Shown: piece by piece, positions 8,647 through 21,177 of the stretch
How the letters are laid out: each line of letters begins with the position of its first letter
Numbering within the stretch: the first letter of the stretch is position 1
Source of the DNA: Microvirga splendida
GTDB taxonomy: Bacteria; Pseudomonadota; Alphaproteobacteria; Rhizobiales; Beijerinckiaceae
Direction of reading: 5' to 3'
Length of the DNA: 64,000 nucleotides
NCBI RefSeq assembly: GCF_016427565.1
Contig: NZ_JAELXT010000001.1
Location: forward strand, 62,001 to 126,000
Program-made: the position numbers and the translations under genes
Notes under the pieces: model-generated
Databases searched by the model: none
Told to the model about the DNA's origin: nothing
What the model saw: only the letters and a program-made list of their open reading frames with translations

Positions 8647-9003
8647 CTAGCGGACGACGTAGACAATTCTGCGCGAAGCCGCGTCTACGATGACCCGCTG
8701 GTCGTTTACGACCGCGTAGCGATACGTTTCATGGCGAGGAATCAGGTGGAGTTCGACATCTTCAGATAACGTCTCTCCAACAATCGCGCCTCGGCTGAAA
8801 TGAGAGGCCAGATTGGTCCCCGGCGCGGCTTCCCCTCCGAACGAGGCGTCGGAGACGATGTTATGCGCGGCAACCAGAAAAGCGTACTGCTGGTTCGCCG
8901 ACATGGGCCGTTCAGCCTGGTGGGTTGCATTCGGCGCCGTGGTGGGCATTGCAACGGTGCCCACGGAGAACACGGCTAAAGCCAGATGATACGCGGCTCG
9001 CAT
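8647..9003 (-). CDS. Exported DUF1236-type protein
   Basis: This is a 118-residue protein with an N-terminal hydrophobic export segment (MRAAYHLALAVFSVGTVAMP). The C-terminal block YRYAVVNDQRVIVDAASRRI resembles DUF1236 proteins of Hyphomicrobiales. The second DUF1236 protein at 10559-10966 ends in the same way, so the two are paralogous over their last 40 or so residues. A GGAAT-N17-CGTT promoter lies 35 bases upstream. Likely periplasmic; molecular function unknown. Confidence 0.75.
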   Translation of the reverse strand: MRAAYHLALAVFSVGTVAMPTTAPNATHQAERPMSANQQYAFLVAAHNIVSDASFGGEAAPGTNLASHFSRGAIVGETLSEDVELHLIPRHETYRYAVVNDQRVIVDAASRRIVYVVR

Positions 9004-9037
9004 GACTACCCTCTATCACTAGCGTGCTAAGAGAGAG

Positions 9038-9063
9038 AACGGATCGGCCGCAGCGTTTATTCC
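9038..9063 (-). promoter_or_regulatory. ECF-type promoter of the DUF1236 gene at 8647-9003
   Basis: Read on the minus strand this is GGAAT, a 17-base spacer, then CGTT, ending 35 bases before the ATG at 9003. The bases after GGAAT continue AAACG, close to the promoter of the ECF sigma gene at 10418-10445. It suggests control by the sigma factor encoded next door, or by EcfG. Confidence 0.65.
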
Positions 9064-9109
9064 GAGCCCTTGAGAAAACGAGCATACCTCTTCCGGGGTA
9101 AGCGGCGGC

Positions 9110-9868
9110 TCAGCGTGCAGATTGGGCCAGCGCTTCGGCTTCCGCCTCTCCGGCCAAGGGAGGCCCAGCGCCAAGATTGCCGAGATAGGAGTCCACGAGG
9201 TCACCGCCCGAGCTTGGCGTGTACTCCGCGTCACTCACTGGAGCTGCCGCTGCGAAGGTTACGTCCCATTCATCAGCTCGGCAGGCAACGGCATCGGTTG
9301 CGCTCGAACCGGAGTGAAGCCTGAACTCTCGGCATAGAGATTGATCGGCTAGGCGATAGGTCGAAATCACCCTGAGCCGCCCAAACGGGAGCTCCACCTC
9401 GCTGCCAGATCCCAGCCGGCCCAGCTCCTGGCGAACGAGAGGATCTTCCAGCTGGGCTAAACGACCCGCTTCCGGCTGTGACTGCTGCCCTATGAAATAG
9501 CCGGCAGCAACCGCAACGGCCGCCACGGAGGCAGCCAGGGCCATCTTCATGGGGTATGCTCGGCTTCTCCATTCACTCCGTATACTCTGTGTCTGCACCG
9601 GCTCCTGTCTCTCGCCTGCTCGGCTCACGGCTTCATAGGCCTCGATCTGCGCTGCAACGGCTGCGCGCAACTCGCTCGGCACGTCCGGAGCGAGATTACT
9701 GGCAAAAACTGAACGCGTCAGGCGGCGGCTCTGCTGAAACTCGACGATCTTCCTTGCAACCGTTGGATTCTGTGCCATGGCTCCGGCGACAGCTGCGGCA
9801 ACAGGCTCGTCCAGCTCTCCGTCCGCAAAGGCCATCAGAACTTCATCGGTGAGATGCAGCTCCGACAT
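9110..9868 (-). CDS. Transmembrane anti-sigma factor
   Basis: The 252-residue protein begins HLTDEVLMAFADGELDEP, the usual cytoplasmic sigma-binding start of RsiW/FecR-like anti-sigma proteins. It has one transmembrane helix near the middle (MALAASVAAVAVAAGYFIGQ) and a C-terminal half likely to be periplasmic. The ATG at 9868 is preceded by GGAG, whereas a GTG at 9898 would abut the sigma gene. It follows the ECF sigma gene directly on the same strand, the classic sigma/anti-sigma arrangement. No Zn-binding HxxxCxxC motif is visible. Confidence 0.85.
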   Translation of the reverse strand: MSELHLTDEVLMAFADGELDEPVAAAVAGAMAQNPTVARKIVEFQQSRRLTRSVFASNLAPDVPSELRAAVAAQIEAYEAVSRAGERQEPVQTQSIRSEWRSRAYPMKMALAASVAAVAVAAGYFIGQQSQPEAGRLAQLEDPLVRQELGRLGSGSEVELPFGRLRVISTYRLADQSLCREFRLHSGSSATDAVACRADEWDVTFAAAAPVSDAEYTPSSGGDLVDSYLGNLGAGPPLAGEAEAEALAQSAR

Positions 9869-9898
9869 CTTGCTACTCCACTCTCGTCTCTTACCCAC

Positions 9899-10390
9899 TC
9901 AGGCGGCCGCCGTCATTTCGACCAGCCGCTTTCTGGCTCGAGCCAGACGGCTCATGACGGTCCCGACGGGAACGTGCAGAACCTCCGCAGCCTCCCGGTA
10001 TGTGAGATCTTCCCCACAAACCAGAGCAAGCACCTCGCGCTGTTCCTGCGGCAGGCTATCGATAGCCCGCTGGACCTCCGCCAGAGCGATCTTGCTCATG
10101 ATCGGCTCCTCGCCCGGGTCGCCGATCAGGTGGGTCTGCGTCTCCACGTCTTCCATCATGCCTTCGGCTCTCATTCGTCTCAGATGATCGATCCAGTGGT
10201 TGCGAAGAATTCGAAACATCCATGCATCAAACCGGGTGCCCGGCGTCCAGCTGTCCGCTTTCGCGAGTGCGCGTTCGCAGGCCCCTTGGACAAGATCATC
10301 CGCAAGGGGTTGCGAGCGGCAGAGCACCAGCGCAAACCGTCGGAGCCTCGGAAGAAGCGCCACAAGTTCCTGTCCTATGGCTGTTGCCAT
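9899..10390 (-). CDS. ECF RNA polymerase sigma factor
   Basis: This is a 163-residue group 4 sigma factor. Region 2 is visible as FALVLCRSQPLADDLVQGAC and FDAWMFRILRNHWIDHLRR. Region 4 shows LPQEQREVLALVCGEDLTYR followed by EAAEVLHVPVGTVMSRLARA, the HTH that contacts the -35 element. It is followed by its anti-sigma gene and preceded by a matching promoter (10418-10445), which suggests autoregulation. Two DUF1236 genes flank the pair and carry similar promoters. It could be an EcfG-like or another ECF group, and the subgroup cannot be settled by eye. Confidence 0.9.
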   Translation of the reverse strand: MATAIGQELVALLPRLRRFALVLCRSQPLADDLVQGACERALAKADSWTPGTRFDAWMFRILRNHWIDHLRRMRAEGMMEDVETQTHLIGDPGEEPIMSKIALAEVQRAIDSLPQEQREVLALVCGEDLTYREAAEVLHVPVGTVMSRLARARKRLVEMTAAA

Positions 10391-10417
10391 TCGTGCTCCG
10401 CGTGACCTGATAGAACC

Positions 10418-10445
10418 ATAACGGGGAAGCTAGTCGTTTTATTCC
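10418..10445 (-). promoter_or_regulatory. ECF-type promoter of the sigma/anti-sigma operon
   Basis: The minus strand reads GGAAT, a 17-base spacer beginning AAAACG, then CGTTAT, 28 bases before the sigma ATG. It matches the promoter at 9038-9063 in the -35 element, spacing and -10 element, so positive autoregulation is likely. Confidence 0.65.
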
Positions 10446-10508
10446 AACCTCAAGGGCAGACCTCTTGGCGGAGTTGATGAGCAGGGCGCAATTCTAGGCA
10501 AACAAATG

Positions 10509-10533
10509 AAAAGGGCGGCCTATTGGCCGCCCC
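10509..10533 (-). terminator. Rho-independent terminator after the DUF1236 gene
   Basis: GGGCGGCC (10513-10520) pairs with GGCCGCCC (10525-10532) around a four-base loop. On the minus strand the stem is followed by TTTTC. It lies about 26 bases after the stop of the DUF1236 gene that ends at 10559. Confidence 0.8.
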
Positions 10534-10558
10534 ATACGCAACGCAAGAACAGGGATCG

Positions 10559-10966
10559 TTAGCGGATGACCTGCACGATCTTGCGGCTACCCGGCTCGAC
10601 AAGAACGGGGGTGTTATTCACGACCGTATAGCGGTAGCCCTTCACCTTATACTCGGCCGGGACTTCGTAGAGAGTCACGCCGGACTCGGGCAGGGTCGCC
10701 CCGACCCGTACCTCTTCCTTATAGGTATAGGACGGCACGCTCTGCGTGGTCACATACTGGCGGAATTCCGGCTGCTGCTGGTCGGCGATGCCGCCCACGA
10801 TGGCGCCCGTGACGCCGCCCACTGCCGCACCCACAGGACCGCCCACGATGGCGCCGCCGACGGCGCCCGTGGCTGCACCCGCGGCGGCACCGCCGGACTG
10901 AGCAAAGGCAGCGGCAGGGGCGAGAGCCGCGAGAACGACGCTGGTGAGAAGGATCTTCTTCGACAT
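10559..10966 (-). CDS. Exported glycine-rich DUF1236 protein
   Basis: The 135-residue protein has a clear signal peptide ending AAAFAQ. A glycine/alanine-rich stretch follows (AAAGAATGAVGGAIVGGPVG and on), resembling a glycine-zipper. The C-terminal DUF1236-like block is VKGYRYTVVNNTPVLVEPGS followed by RKIVQVIR. The ATG at 10966 is preferred over an upstream start at 11020 because it gives an intact signal peptide. It has its own promoter (11014-11039) and terminator (10509-10533), so it is monocistronic. Probably a small cell-envelope protein; function unknown. Confidence 0.82.
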   Translation of the reverse strand: MSKKILLTSVVLAALAPAAAFAQSGGAAAGAATGAVGGAIVGGPVGAAVGGVTGAIVGGIADQQQPEFRQYVTTQSVPSYTYKEEVRVGATLPESGVTLYEVPAEYKVKGYRYTVVNNTPVLVEPGSRKIVQVIR

Positions 10967-11013
10967 GATCTGTCTCCTGAATAGAACATCGGGATTAACA
11001 CCCGGCAACCGAC

Positions 11014-11039
11014 AACGCACTATTCACGAAGTAGTTTCC
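11014..11039 (-). promoter_or_regulatory. ECF-type promoter of the DUF1236 gene at 10559-10966
   Basis: On the minus strand GGAAA is followed by a 17-base spacer and CGTTGT, 48 bases before the ATG at 10966. The -35 differs by one base from the other two promoters of this module. Confidence 0.55.
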
Positions 11040-11378
11040 AGCTGAAGACTTACGGAACCGAGCTTTCGGCGGCGAATTTCGAGATGAATACAGGATGAAC
11101 AAAACATATCGCTAAAATTCATCGGTGGCGCAAGCACAACGAAGGAGACACCTGCATGCTTACTTGCAGCTGGCGCCGCTTACATGAACTCCAGGGGACC
11201 GCACATCCTCAAGAGAGGGCTCCGCTTGTTCGGTATCCATGCGGATTGCTCGACCAACCGGCGACTTCGGATTGTTTTGAAACAAATGGGCTCCTTGGCC
11301 GTTATCCAATGTTCTGTGGACCTTCAAGAGTTCATTGCGGGAATATAAGCCCTTCCACGGCATCGGCGAGCTGGGATC
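11040..11378. other. Intergenic region before the S8 protease gene
   Basis: About 340 bases separate the DUF1236 promoter from the protease start. The only signal seen is GAAAC-N16-CGTTAT at 11279-11305 on the plus strand, one mismatch from GGAAC-N16-CGTT and 74 bases before the ATG. It could place the protease in the same sigma regulon. The small reading frames here have no convincing protein features. Confidence 0.4.
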
Positions 11379-13424
<2,046 letters not shown>

Positions 13425-13460
13425 GGCGCACGGACTGACAGACATGTGGCAGGAGCTTCC

Positions 13461-13492
13461 TGATACATTGGGAGCCGGCTGCTTCCAATGTA

Positions 13493-13495
<3 letters not shown>
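13461..13495. terminator. Bidirectional hairpin between convergent genes
   Basis: TGATACATTGG (13461-13471) and CCAATGTATCA (13485-13495) form a perfect 11-bp inverted repeat with a 13-base loop. The right arm contains the stop codon of the polyol dehydrogenase gene on the minus strand, and the S8 protease gene ends 37 bases to the left. It has no T-tract, so a terminator role is likely from position but not certain. Confidence 0.5.
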
Positions 13496-14974
<1,479 letters not shown>

Positions 14975-15418
14975 GGCAAGGGTCTCGGTCAGGCGAAGAA
15001 TGATCGGAGGCGCGGCATCGCCTCATGCATCGCCACTTGCAACAATGTCAACGGCCCTGCCGAGCCTCGTCGCAGGCTCACGCACGCAGCATCCTCGCGA
15101 TCCTTGCTGCCGCTTTCTGCAAGATGCCGCACGGTTCGTGCACGCCTGCCCCTCCCTATGGTGTATTCCCTTATTGCCCAGGCGCAGCTTTCGCCTGCAC
15201 CATTCAAGAATCGACCATGGCTGTCCTATCGTTTAGGATACGACGCGGAGCGCGAGCGGACGCTTGCGGCGAAAGATTTGTTTTGCCTTGCAGCAGGCCA
15301 CTCATTTTTGTTGCATGCAACCGGCAGAAAGGAATCCTGTCCGATCCAACGACAGGGATCCTCAAGGCCCGCGAGCGCTCCACGGACGTCGATGCAGCTG
15401 AATGGCGGGAGGCTCGCC
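14975..15418. other. Intergenic region before the binding-protein/kinase operon
   Basis: This 444-base divergent gap separates the polyol dehydrogenase from the binding-protein gene. A plus-strand frame is open across it, but it continues antisense through the dehydrogenase gene and shows no protein features. GGGAGG near 15407-15412 is the ribosome binding site of the next gene. I see no RNA gene or repeat. Confidence 0.6.
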
Positions 15419-16522
15419 ATGAACAGAAACCTGTTGCGTCTCACAGCGGCGATCATCTTCGCGATGGCGAAGGCTGGCTCGGCCGGCGCTGAAATTCTCA
15501 TCGGCATGGCCGGGGCCCTCACGGGTCCCAACGCCTATCAGGGCGAGCAGCAGCAGCAGGGCGTCGAGATGGCCATCGTGGACATCAACGCTGCCGGCGG
15601 CGTGCTCGGACAGCCGCTGCGGCTCATCTCCGTCGACGATTCCTGCGACAGCGGCCAGGCCATTGCGGCGGCTCACAAGCTCGTGGCCGAGCAGGTGGCC
15701 TTCGTGGTCGGGCATCAATGCTCGGGCGCCTCCATTCCGGCGGCCGGCGTTTATGAAAGAGCCGGCGTGATCCAGATGACTCCGGCCTCGACCAATCCAC
15801 GACTGACGGAAGAGGGACGCGCGAACGTCTTTCGCATTTGCGGGCGGGACGACCAGCAGGGCGAGATCGCGGGCGCCTATCTCGCGGAAAGCGGACGGGA
15901 CGCGAAGATCGCCATCATCAGCGACGGCTCGGTCTATGGAGATGGAATCACCCAGGAAACCCGGCGTCACCTGCGCGAGCGCGGCGTTGCGGAGACACTG
16001 CACGATACGCTGGAGCCGGGCCTGAACGACTATTCTCCCCTCATCGCAAAACTGCAGTCCGCCGGAATCCGCATTGCCTATTTCGGCGGGTATTACCGGG
16101 AAGCGGGCATCCTGATCCGCAATGCCCGCGAACAGGGCTACGACCTGCAACTGGTGTCCGGCGACAGCATCGCGAGCGAAGCCTATATCCAGGTGGCGGG
16201 CGAGGCGGGCGAAGGGACGGTCTTCACCTCCTTTCGCGACCCGCGCCGGAATCCCCGCGCAGCCTCTCTCGTCGAGCGCTTCCGACGCCAGGGATTCGAG
16301 CCCGAGGGCTACACGCTCTACAGCTACGGCGCCGTTCAGGCCTGGGCTCAGGCGGTTACGAAAGCGGGCTCCATCGATCCGCACGCCGTGGCGAGCGCGC
16401 TTCGGTCGAACGAGTTCGACACCATCCTCGGGCGGGTCAGCTTCGACGCCAAAGGCGACGTGCGGCAGCCCGGCTTCGAATGGTTCATCTGGCGGAGCGA
16501 CCGATATGTGCCCCTGGAATGA
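15419..16522 (+). CDS. Branched-chain-amino-acid-type periplasmic binding protein
   Basis: The 367-residue protein has a signal peptide ending GSAGA and a Leu/Ile/Val-type (Peripla_BP_6) fold. The mature start EILIGMAGALTGPNAYQGEQ, then VDINAAGGVLGQPLRLISVD and GHQCSGASIPAAGVYE, are typical of amino acid or amide receptors. GGGAGG precedes the ATG at 15419; a longer open frame upstream is antisense to another gene. No transporter permease or ATPase follows. The next genes are a hybrid histidine kinase, a receiver and a cyclase, so this protein probably senses a ligand rather than feeding a transporter. Confidence 0.85.
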   Translation: MNRNLLRLTAAIIFAMAKAGSAGAEILIGMAGALTGPNAYQGEQQQQGVEMAIVDINAAGGVLGQPLRLISVDDSCDSGQAIAAAHKLVAEQVAFVVGHQCSGASIPAAGVYERAGVIQMTPASTNPRLTEEGRANVFRICGRDDQQGEIAGAYLAESGRDAKIAIISDGSVYGDGITQETRRHLRERGVAETLHDTLEPGLNDYSPLIAKLQSAGIRIAYFGGYYREAGILIRNAREQGYDLQLVSGDSIASEAYIQVAGEAGEGTVFTSFRDPRRNPRAASLVERFRRQGFEPEGYTLYSYGAVQAWAQAVTKAGSIDPHAVASALRSNEFDTILGRVSFDAKGDVRQPGFEWFIWRSDRYVPLE

Positions 16523-16546
16523 GGGAGGGGTTCTGCCCCTGATGGC

Positions 16547-19500
16547 ATGCCCTTCCATCTGAGCGTCCGCTGGCGCCTGCTCCTCGCCTTTCTCGGCATC
16601 AGCGCCTTTGCCGTGCTGGCGGCCGCCACGGGCACCTATGCCTTCCGCCAGATGGCGCAGGTGATCGAGCGGATCACGGAACAGCGCGTTCCCTCCGCTC
16701 TTGCAGCCCTCGACCTGTCGCGGCAGGCCGAGCGCACGGTTGCCGCGGCACCGACCCTTCTCACAGCCCGCTCGCAGGCGCAGTACAGAGAGATCTCCGC
16801 CGCCATCACGGCAGAGGTCGAGCGCCTTGAGGATCTGCTGGCCCAGATCCGGAGCGAAGTCGATCCCGCGGCCGTCGCCGCCATGGAGCCTGCCGTCGCG
16901 GGATTGCGGCGCAACCTCACGGCGCTGGCCGGTCTTGTGGCGGGACGCCTCGCCGTGGCATCCCAGAAGGACGCCCTCGTCCAGCGCCTCTCGAACGCAT
17001 CGGTGGCGGCGCAACGCCTGATCGCCCCTGCCCTCGTTGTTCTGGACTCGAAGTTTGCCGCGCTGCGGCGCATGGGCCGTGGCGAGCAGACGAGCGCGGG
17101 TTTTCCGCAGCCTCCCTCGGTCATCGTGCAGGAGGTTGCCGAAAGCCTTCTCATGCAGAAGGCACAGCTCGAATTCGCCTCGCTCGGTGACGGCCTGCTC
17201 AAGGCGTCCCTTGCCGAAAAGACCGCCGATATCGCCGTGTTGAGCTTTCCTCTCAACCGCTCCCTGTCGGCCCTGCGCCAGATCTCGTCCGAACTGGAGG
17301 ATCCGCGCCTTCGAGCCCGTTTCGATCAACGCATTGCCGATTTTGCCAGACTGGTCGAGGGGCAGGACAGCATCCTGTCCGCACGGAGGACGGAGCTCAT
17401 TCTCGTCGAGGATGCAGAGCGGCTTCTCGTGGAGAATGCCGGCCTTTCCGCGCAGCTGACGAAATCGGTCGACGCGCTTGTCGGGTCCGCCCGCGGGGAC
17501 ATTCGTGCAGCAAGCGGCGAGGCCCTGACGGCCCAGCGCGTCGGCCGAAGCATCCTGTTGACCGTGGTCTCCCTCAGCCTTCTGAGCTCTCTGCTGATCG
17601 TCTGGCTCTATGTCGACCGCAATCTCGTCGCGCGGCTGCAGGGCTTGAGCAACAGCATGCTGGCGATTGCAGGCGGCAACCTGCGCGCTCCTCTGCCCAG
17701 GGATGGTGGAGATGAGATCGGCCAGATGGCGAAGGCACTCGCGGTCTTCCGGGACACGGCCATCGAGGTCGAGGAAAAGAACCTGCGCGAGGTGGCCGAC
17801 GCCCGGCAGCGGCTGATCGATGCCATCGAGAGCATCAACGAGGGCTTTGCCCTCTACGACGCCGACGACCGGCTCATCCTGTGCAACAGCCGCTATGAGG
17901 AACTGCTTTATCCCGGCTCCGATGTTCCCATGGAGCCCGGAACGACGTTCGAGACCGTGATCCGGCGTGCGGCGGAGCGCGGCCTCATTCTCGAGGCGAA
18001 AGGGCGGGTGGATGCCTGGGTGGCCGAACGGCTGGCGCGGCACCAAAACCCGGTCGCGGCCGAGATCCAGCAGCGCCAGGGCAACCGCTGGATTCAGGTG
18101 TGCGAACGCCGGATCGCGGGCGGCGGCACCGTCGCGGTCTATACCGACATCACGGAGATCAAGCACCATGCCGCGCAGCTGGAGCTCGCCCGTGACGAGG
18201 CCATGGCGGCGACGCGGGCGAAGAGCCAGTTTCTCACCAATATGAGCCATGAGCTGAGAACGCCGCTGAACGCGATCATCGGCATCACCGAGATGCTCAA
18301 GGAGGAGGCTGAGGAGACGGGCGACAGGCCCCTGGTCGAGCCGCTGGACAGGATCCGTCATGCGGGCACCCATCTGCTCGCTCTGATCAATGAAATTCTC
18401 GACCTCGCCAAGATCGAGGCGGGCAAGCTGGAGCTCCATCCGGAAGAGGTCGATCTCCAGATCCTGCTCAGGGATGCTGCCATGACGGCGGAGCCTCTCG
18501 CGAAGCGCAACGACAACACGATCAGGGTCGAGATCGCCGCGGACATCGGCAGGATGCAGACCGATCCCGTGCGCCTGCGACAGGTTCTGCTCAATCTCCT
18601 GAGCAATGCCTGCAAGTTCACCCAAGGAGGAACCGTGACGCTGAAGGCTTCCCGGATCACGGATCGGGAAGGCGACAGGATCGCGATCTCCGTCCACGAC
18701 ACGGGCATCGGCATGACGGCCGAACAGCGGGACAGGCTGTTCCAGGAATTCAGCCAGGCCGACAACACGACGACGCGCAAATTCGGCGGCACGGGGCTCG
18801 GCCTTGCCATCAGCCGCCGGCTCTGCCGCCTCATGGGCGGCGACATCACGGTCGAGAGCGTTGTCGGCGTCGGGAGCACCTTTGCCGTGTCCCTGCCGGC
18901 GGGCGGGGTCGCCGGCCGACCCAGGAGGCGCCCCGGCGCAGGAACTCCTGCGGTCACTTCGCAACCTCTCGGACGCGAGCAGCGCGCACTGATCATCGAC
19001 GACGAGCTGACATCGCGGGAGATCCTGCGCCAGATCCTGACCCGCGAGGGTTTCGACGTGGTGACGGCCGAAAGCGGCCAGGAGGGAATCGAGATCGCCC
19101 GCAGGATCAAGCCGACGGTGATCACCCTGGATGTGCTCATGCCCGGCCTCGACGGATGGAGCGCGCTCCAGCAGCTGAAGCGCGATCCCGAGTTGCAGGA
19201 CATCCCCGTCATCATGGTCACCATCGTCGACGAGGAGAACCAGGCCTATGCCCTGGGAGCCGCCGCCTATCTGACGAAGCCGGTCAATCGCGAGTGCCTT
19301 TTGAAGGCCCTCGCCGCCTGCCGCACCAGCCCGGCGAACTCGCGGGTTCTGGTGGTGGAGGACGACGCGCACACCCGGGGATGGCTCGCCCGCATCCTGC
19401 GCGAGGACGGATGGGAAGTGGCCGAGGCCGAGAACGGGCGCGTCGCCCTGGAGCGGCTCCCGCTCGTCCGGCCCGACATCGTCCTGCTCGACCTGATGAT

Positions 19501-19744
19501 GCCGGAGATGGACGGTTTCGAGTTCGTCGATGAGATCCATCGCAAGGAGGAGACGCGGCATCTTCCCCTGGTCGTGCTGACGGCCGCCGACGTGGACGAG
19601 GAGGCCCAGCGCCGCCTGAGCGGCGGCATCCGAAAGATCCTGCAAAAGAAATTGGGCGGACGGGACGAGGTGATCGCCACCTTGCGGGACGTGATCGCCG
19701 ATTGCCTGCGGCTCAGTCAGCCGGAGCACCAGGAGCGGGCATGA
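16547..19744 (+). CDS. Hybrid sensor histidine kinase with two receiver domains
   Basis: The 1065-residue membrane kinase has TM1 near residues 8-31, a periplasmic region of about 300 residues and TM2 near 334-354. A HAMP linker and a PAS domain at about 425-540 ([20 protein letters not shown]) follow. HisKA carries His568 in [12 protein letters not shown], and the ATPase domain has DTGIGM and [10 protein letters not shown]. Two receivers follow, with phosphoacceptors Asp862 ([11 protein letters not shown]) and Asp982 ([11 protein letters not shown]). The large periplasmic domain could dock the binding protein encoded upstream. The start lacks a well-spaced ribosome site. The stop overlaps the next gene as ATGA. 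Confidence 0.9.
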   Translation: MPFHLSVRWRLLLAFLGISAFAVLAAATGTYAFRQMAQVIERITEQRVPSALAALDLSRQAERTVAAAPTLLTARSQAQYREISAAITAEVERLEDLLAQIRSEVDPAAVAAMEPAVAGLRRNLTALAGLVAGRLAVASQKDALVQRLSNASVAAQRLIAPALVVLDSKFAALRRMGRGEQTSAGFPQPPSVIVQEVAESLLMQKAQLEFASLGDGLLKASLAEKTADIAVLSFPLNRSLSALRQISSELEDPRLRARFDQRIADFARLVEGQDSILSARRTELILVEDAERLLVENAGLSAQLTKSVDALVGSARGDIRAASGEALTAQRVGRSILLTVVSLSLLSSLLIVWLYVDRNLVARLQGLSNSMLAIAGGNLRAPLPRDGGDEIGQMAKALAVFRDTAIEVEEKNLREVADARQRLIDAIESINEGFALYDADDRLILCNSRYEELLYPGSDVPMEPGTTFETVIRRAAERGLILEAKGRVDAWVAERLARHQNPVAAEIQQRQGNRWIQVCERRIAGGGTVAVYTDITEIKHHAAQLELARDEAMAATRAKSQFLTNMSHELRTPLNAIIGITEMLKEEAEETGDRPLVEPLDRIRHAGTHLLALINEILDLAKIEAGKLELHPEEVDLQILLRDAAMTAEPLAKRNDNTIRVEIAADIGRMQTDPVRLRQVLLNLLSNACKFTQGGTVTLKASRITDREGDRIAISVHDTGIGMTAEQRDRLFQEFSQADNTTTRKFGGTGLGLAISRRLCRLMGGDITVESVVGVGSTFAVSLPAGGVAGRPRRRPGAGTPAVTSQPLGREQRALIIDDELTSREILRQILTREGFDVVTAESGQEGIEIARRIKPTVITLDVLMPGLDGWSALQQLKRDPELQDIPVIMVTIVDEENQAYALGAAAYLTKPVNRECLLKALAACRTSPANSRVLVVEDDAHTRGWLARILREDGWEVAEAENGRVALERLPLVRPDIVLLDLMMPEMDGFEFVDEIHRKEETRHLPLVVLTAADVDEEAQRRLSGGIRKILQKKLGGRDEVIATLRDVIADCLRLSQPEHQERA

Positions 19745-20118
19745 CCAGGATTCTCTATGTCGAGGACAACGAGGATAACGTCTACATGCTGACCCAGCGT
19801 CTGACGCGGCATGGTTTTTCGGTCAGCATCGCGTCGGACGGCGATCAAGGCATCGACATGGCGCGCCGGGAGAAGCCCGACCTGATCCTGATGGATCTCG
19901 GCCTGCCCTCCCTCGACGGCTGGGCGGCGGCCCGGCAGCTGAAGCAGATGCCGGAAACGAAGGACGTTCCCATTCTGGCTCTCTCCGCCCACACGATGCC
20001 GGGAGACCGGGAGAAGGCGCTGAACGCCGGCTGCGACGATTACGATGCCAAGCCCATCGATTTCGAGCGGCTTCTGGGCAAGATCGACGCCCTCGTGCGG
20101 AAGCGGGGCGCTCCATGA
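19741..20118 (+). CDS. Single-domain response regulator
   Basis: This 125-residue receiver has the acidic pair in [10 protein letters not shown], the phosphoacceptor Asp in [14 protein letters not shown], a switch Ser in LALSAHTM, and Lys in DAKPIDF. It resembles DivK/CheY-type receivers without an output domain. It is coupled by ATGA overlaps to both the hybrid kinase and the cyclase. It may relay phosphate between them. Confidence 0.9.
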   Translation: MTRILYVEDNEDNVYMLTQRLTRHGFSVSIASDGDQGIDMARREKPDLILMDLGLPSLDGWAAARQLKQMPETKDVPILALSAHTMPGDREKALNAGCDDYDAKPIDFERLLGKIDALVRKRGAP

Positions 20119-21161
20119 CCGAAACGAGCGTGCGCATCCTCGTGGTGGATGACAACGAGGACAACCGCTACACGCTGACGCGCAGGCTGCAGCGCGAGGG
20201 GTGGACCGACCTGACCACGGCCGAGAACGGGCGCGAGGCGCTCGACCGCATCGCCCGGGAGCGCTTCGATCTCGTTCTTCTCGACATCATGATGCCCGAG
20301 ATCAACGGCTACGAGGTCCTGCGGCACCTCAAGACGGATCCGTCCACGCGGGACATTCCGGTGCTGATGATCTCGGCGCTGTCGGAATTCGAGAGCGTGG
20401 TGCGCTGCATCGAGCTCGGGGCCGAGGACTACCTGCCCAAGCCCTTCAACCCGGCGCTGCTGCGCGCGCGCGTGGGAGCCTGCCTCGACAAGAAGAGGCT
20501 GCACGATCAGGAGCTCAGCTATCTGGCCGAGATCGACCGCCAGCGGCGCCGGGCCGAGGCTCTCCTCCATGCCATCCTGCCCTCGCAGGCCGTGGACGAA
20601 TTGGAGCAGTCCCAGGCCGTGACGCCGCGCCGGCATGAGGACGTGGTGGTGTTCTTCGCCGACATCGTGGGCTTCACGGCCTATTGCGATCTTCTCGCGC
20701 CGGAGGAGATCGTCGCGAACCTGCACGTCTACGCCTCGACCTTCGAGGACATCGCGTCAAAGCATGGCCTCGAGAAGATCAAGACCATCGGCGACGGGTT
20801 TCTCGCCACGGCCGGCCTGCTCCTGCACAATCCGGATCCGGTGATGGCCAGCATCGCCTGCGCCATGGCGACCATCGACTCCGCCCGCGGCCTGCCCCTG
20901 CCGTGGGATGTGCGCGTCGGCATCCATGTGGGCCCGGTCGTGGCCGGCGTCGTCGGGCGGCAGAAGTTCAGCTTCGACATCTGGGGCGACACGGTGAACG
21001 TTGCCGCACGGCTCGCCGGCTACGGCCGGCAGAGCGGCATCAATCTCAGCGCCGCCGCCTGGGAGCGGGTGCGCACGCGGATCGACGCCGCTCCCCTTGG
21101 GCCCGTGCCGATCAAGGGCAAGGGCGACGTGGAGGCCTACAGGGTGTCGCCTCCAGACTAG
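20115..21161 (+). CDS. Response regulator with class III adenylate/guanylate cyclase domain
   Basis: The 348-residue protein has a receiver at residues about 8-125 (VVDDNEDNRYTL; LVLLDIMMPEINGYE), a linker helix, and a class III cyclase domain from about residue 175. The metal-binding Asps are in FFADIVGFTAY and KTIGDGFLAT. The Lys in EKIKTIGD and the Asp in FSFDIWGD favour ATP over GTP as substrate. FDIWGDTVNVAARLAGYG is the typical transition-state region. It is the last gene of the binding-protein/kinase/receiver operon, so cyclic nucleotide output is probably controlled by phosphorylation. Confidence 0.88.
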   Translation: MTETSVRILVVDDNEDNRYTLTRRLQREGWTDLTTAENGREALDRIARERFDLVLLDIMMPEINGYEVLRHLKTDPSTRDIPVLMISALSEFESVVRCIELGAEDYLPKPFNPALLRARVGACLDKKRLHDQELSYLAEIDRQRRRAEALLHAILPSQAVDELEQSQAVTPRRHEDVVVFFADIVGFTAYCDLLAPEEIVANLHVYASTFEDIASKHGLEKIKTIGDGFLATAGLLLHNPDPVMASIACAMATIDSARGLPLPWDVRVGIHVGPVVAGVVGRQKFSFDIWGDTVNVAARLAGYGRQSGINLSAAAWERVRTRIDAAPLGPVPIKGKGDVEAYRVSPPD

Positions 21162-21177
21162 ATTGGCAGACGGCAGC

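Noticed and set aside
15362..19729. A 1455-codon minus-strand open frame opposite the hybrid kinase
   Set aside because: It mirrors the plus-strand kinase gene in a high-GC genome where antisense frames stay open. It shows no domains, and the plus-strand frame has HAMP, PAS, HisKA, ATPase and receiver motifs.
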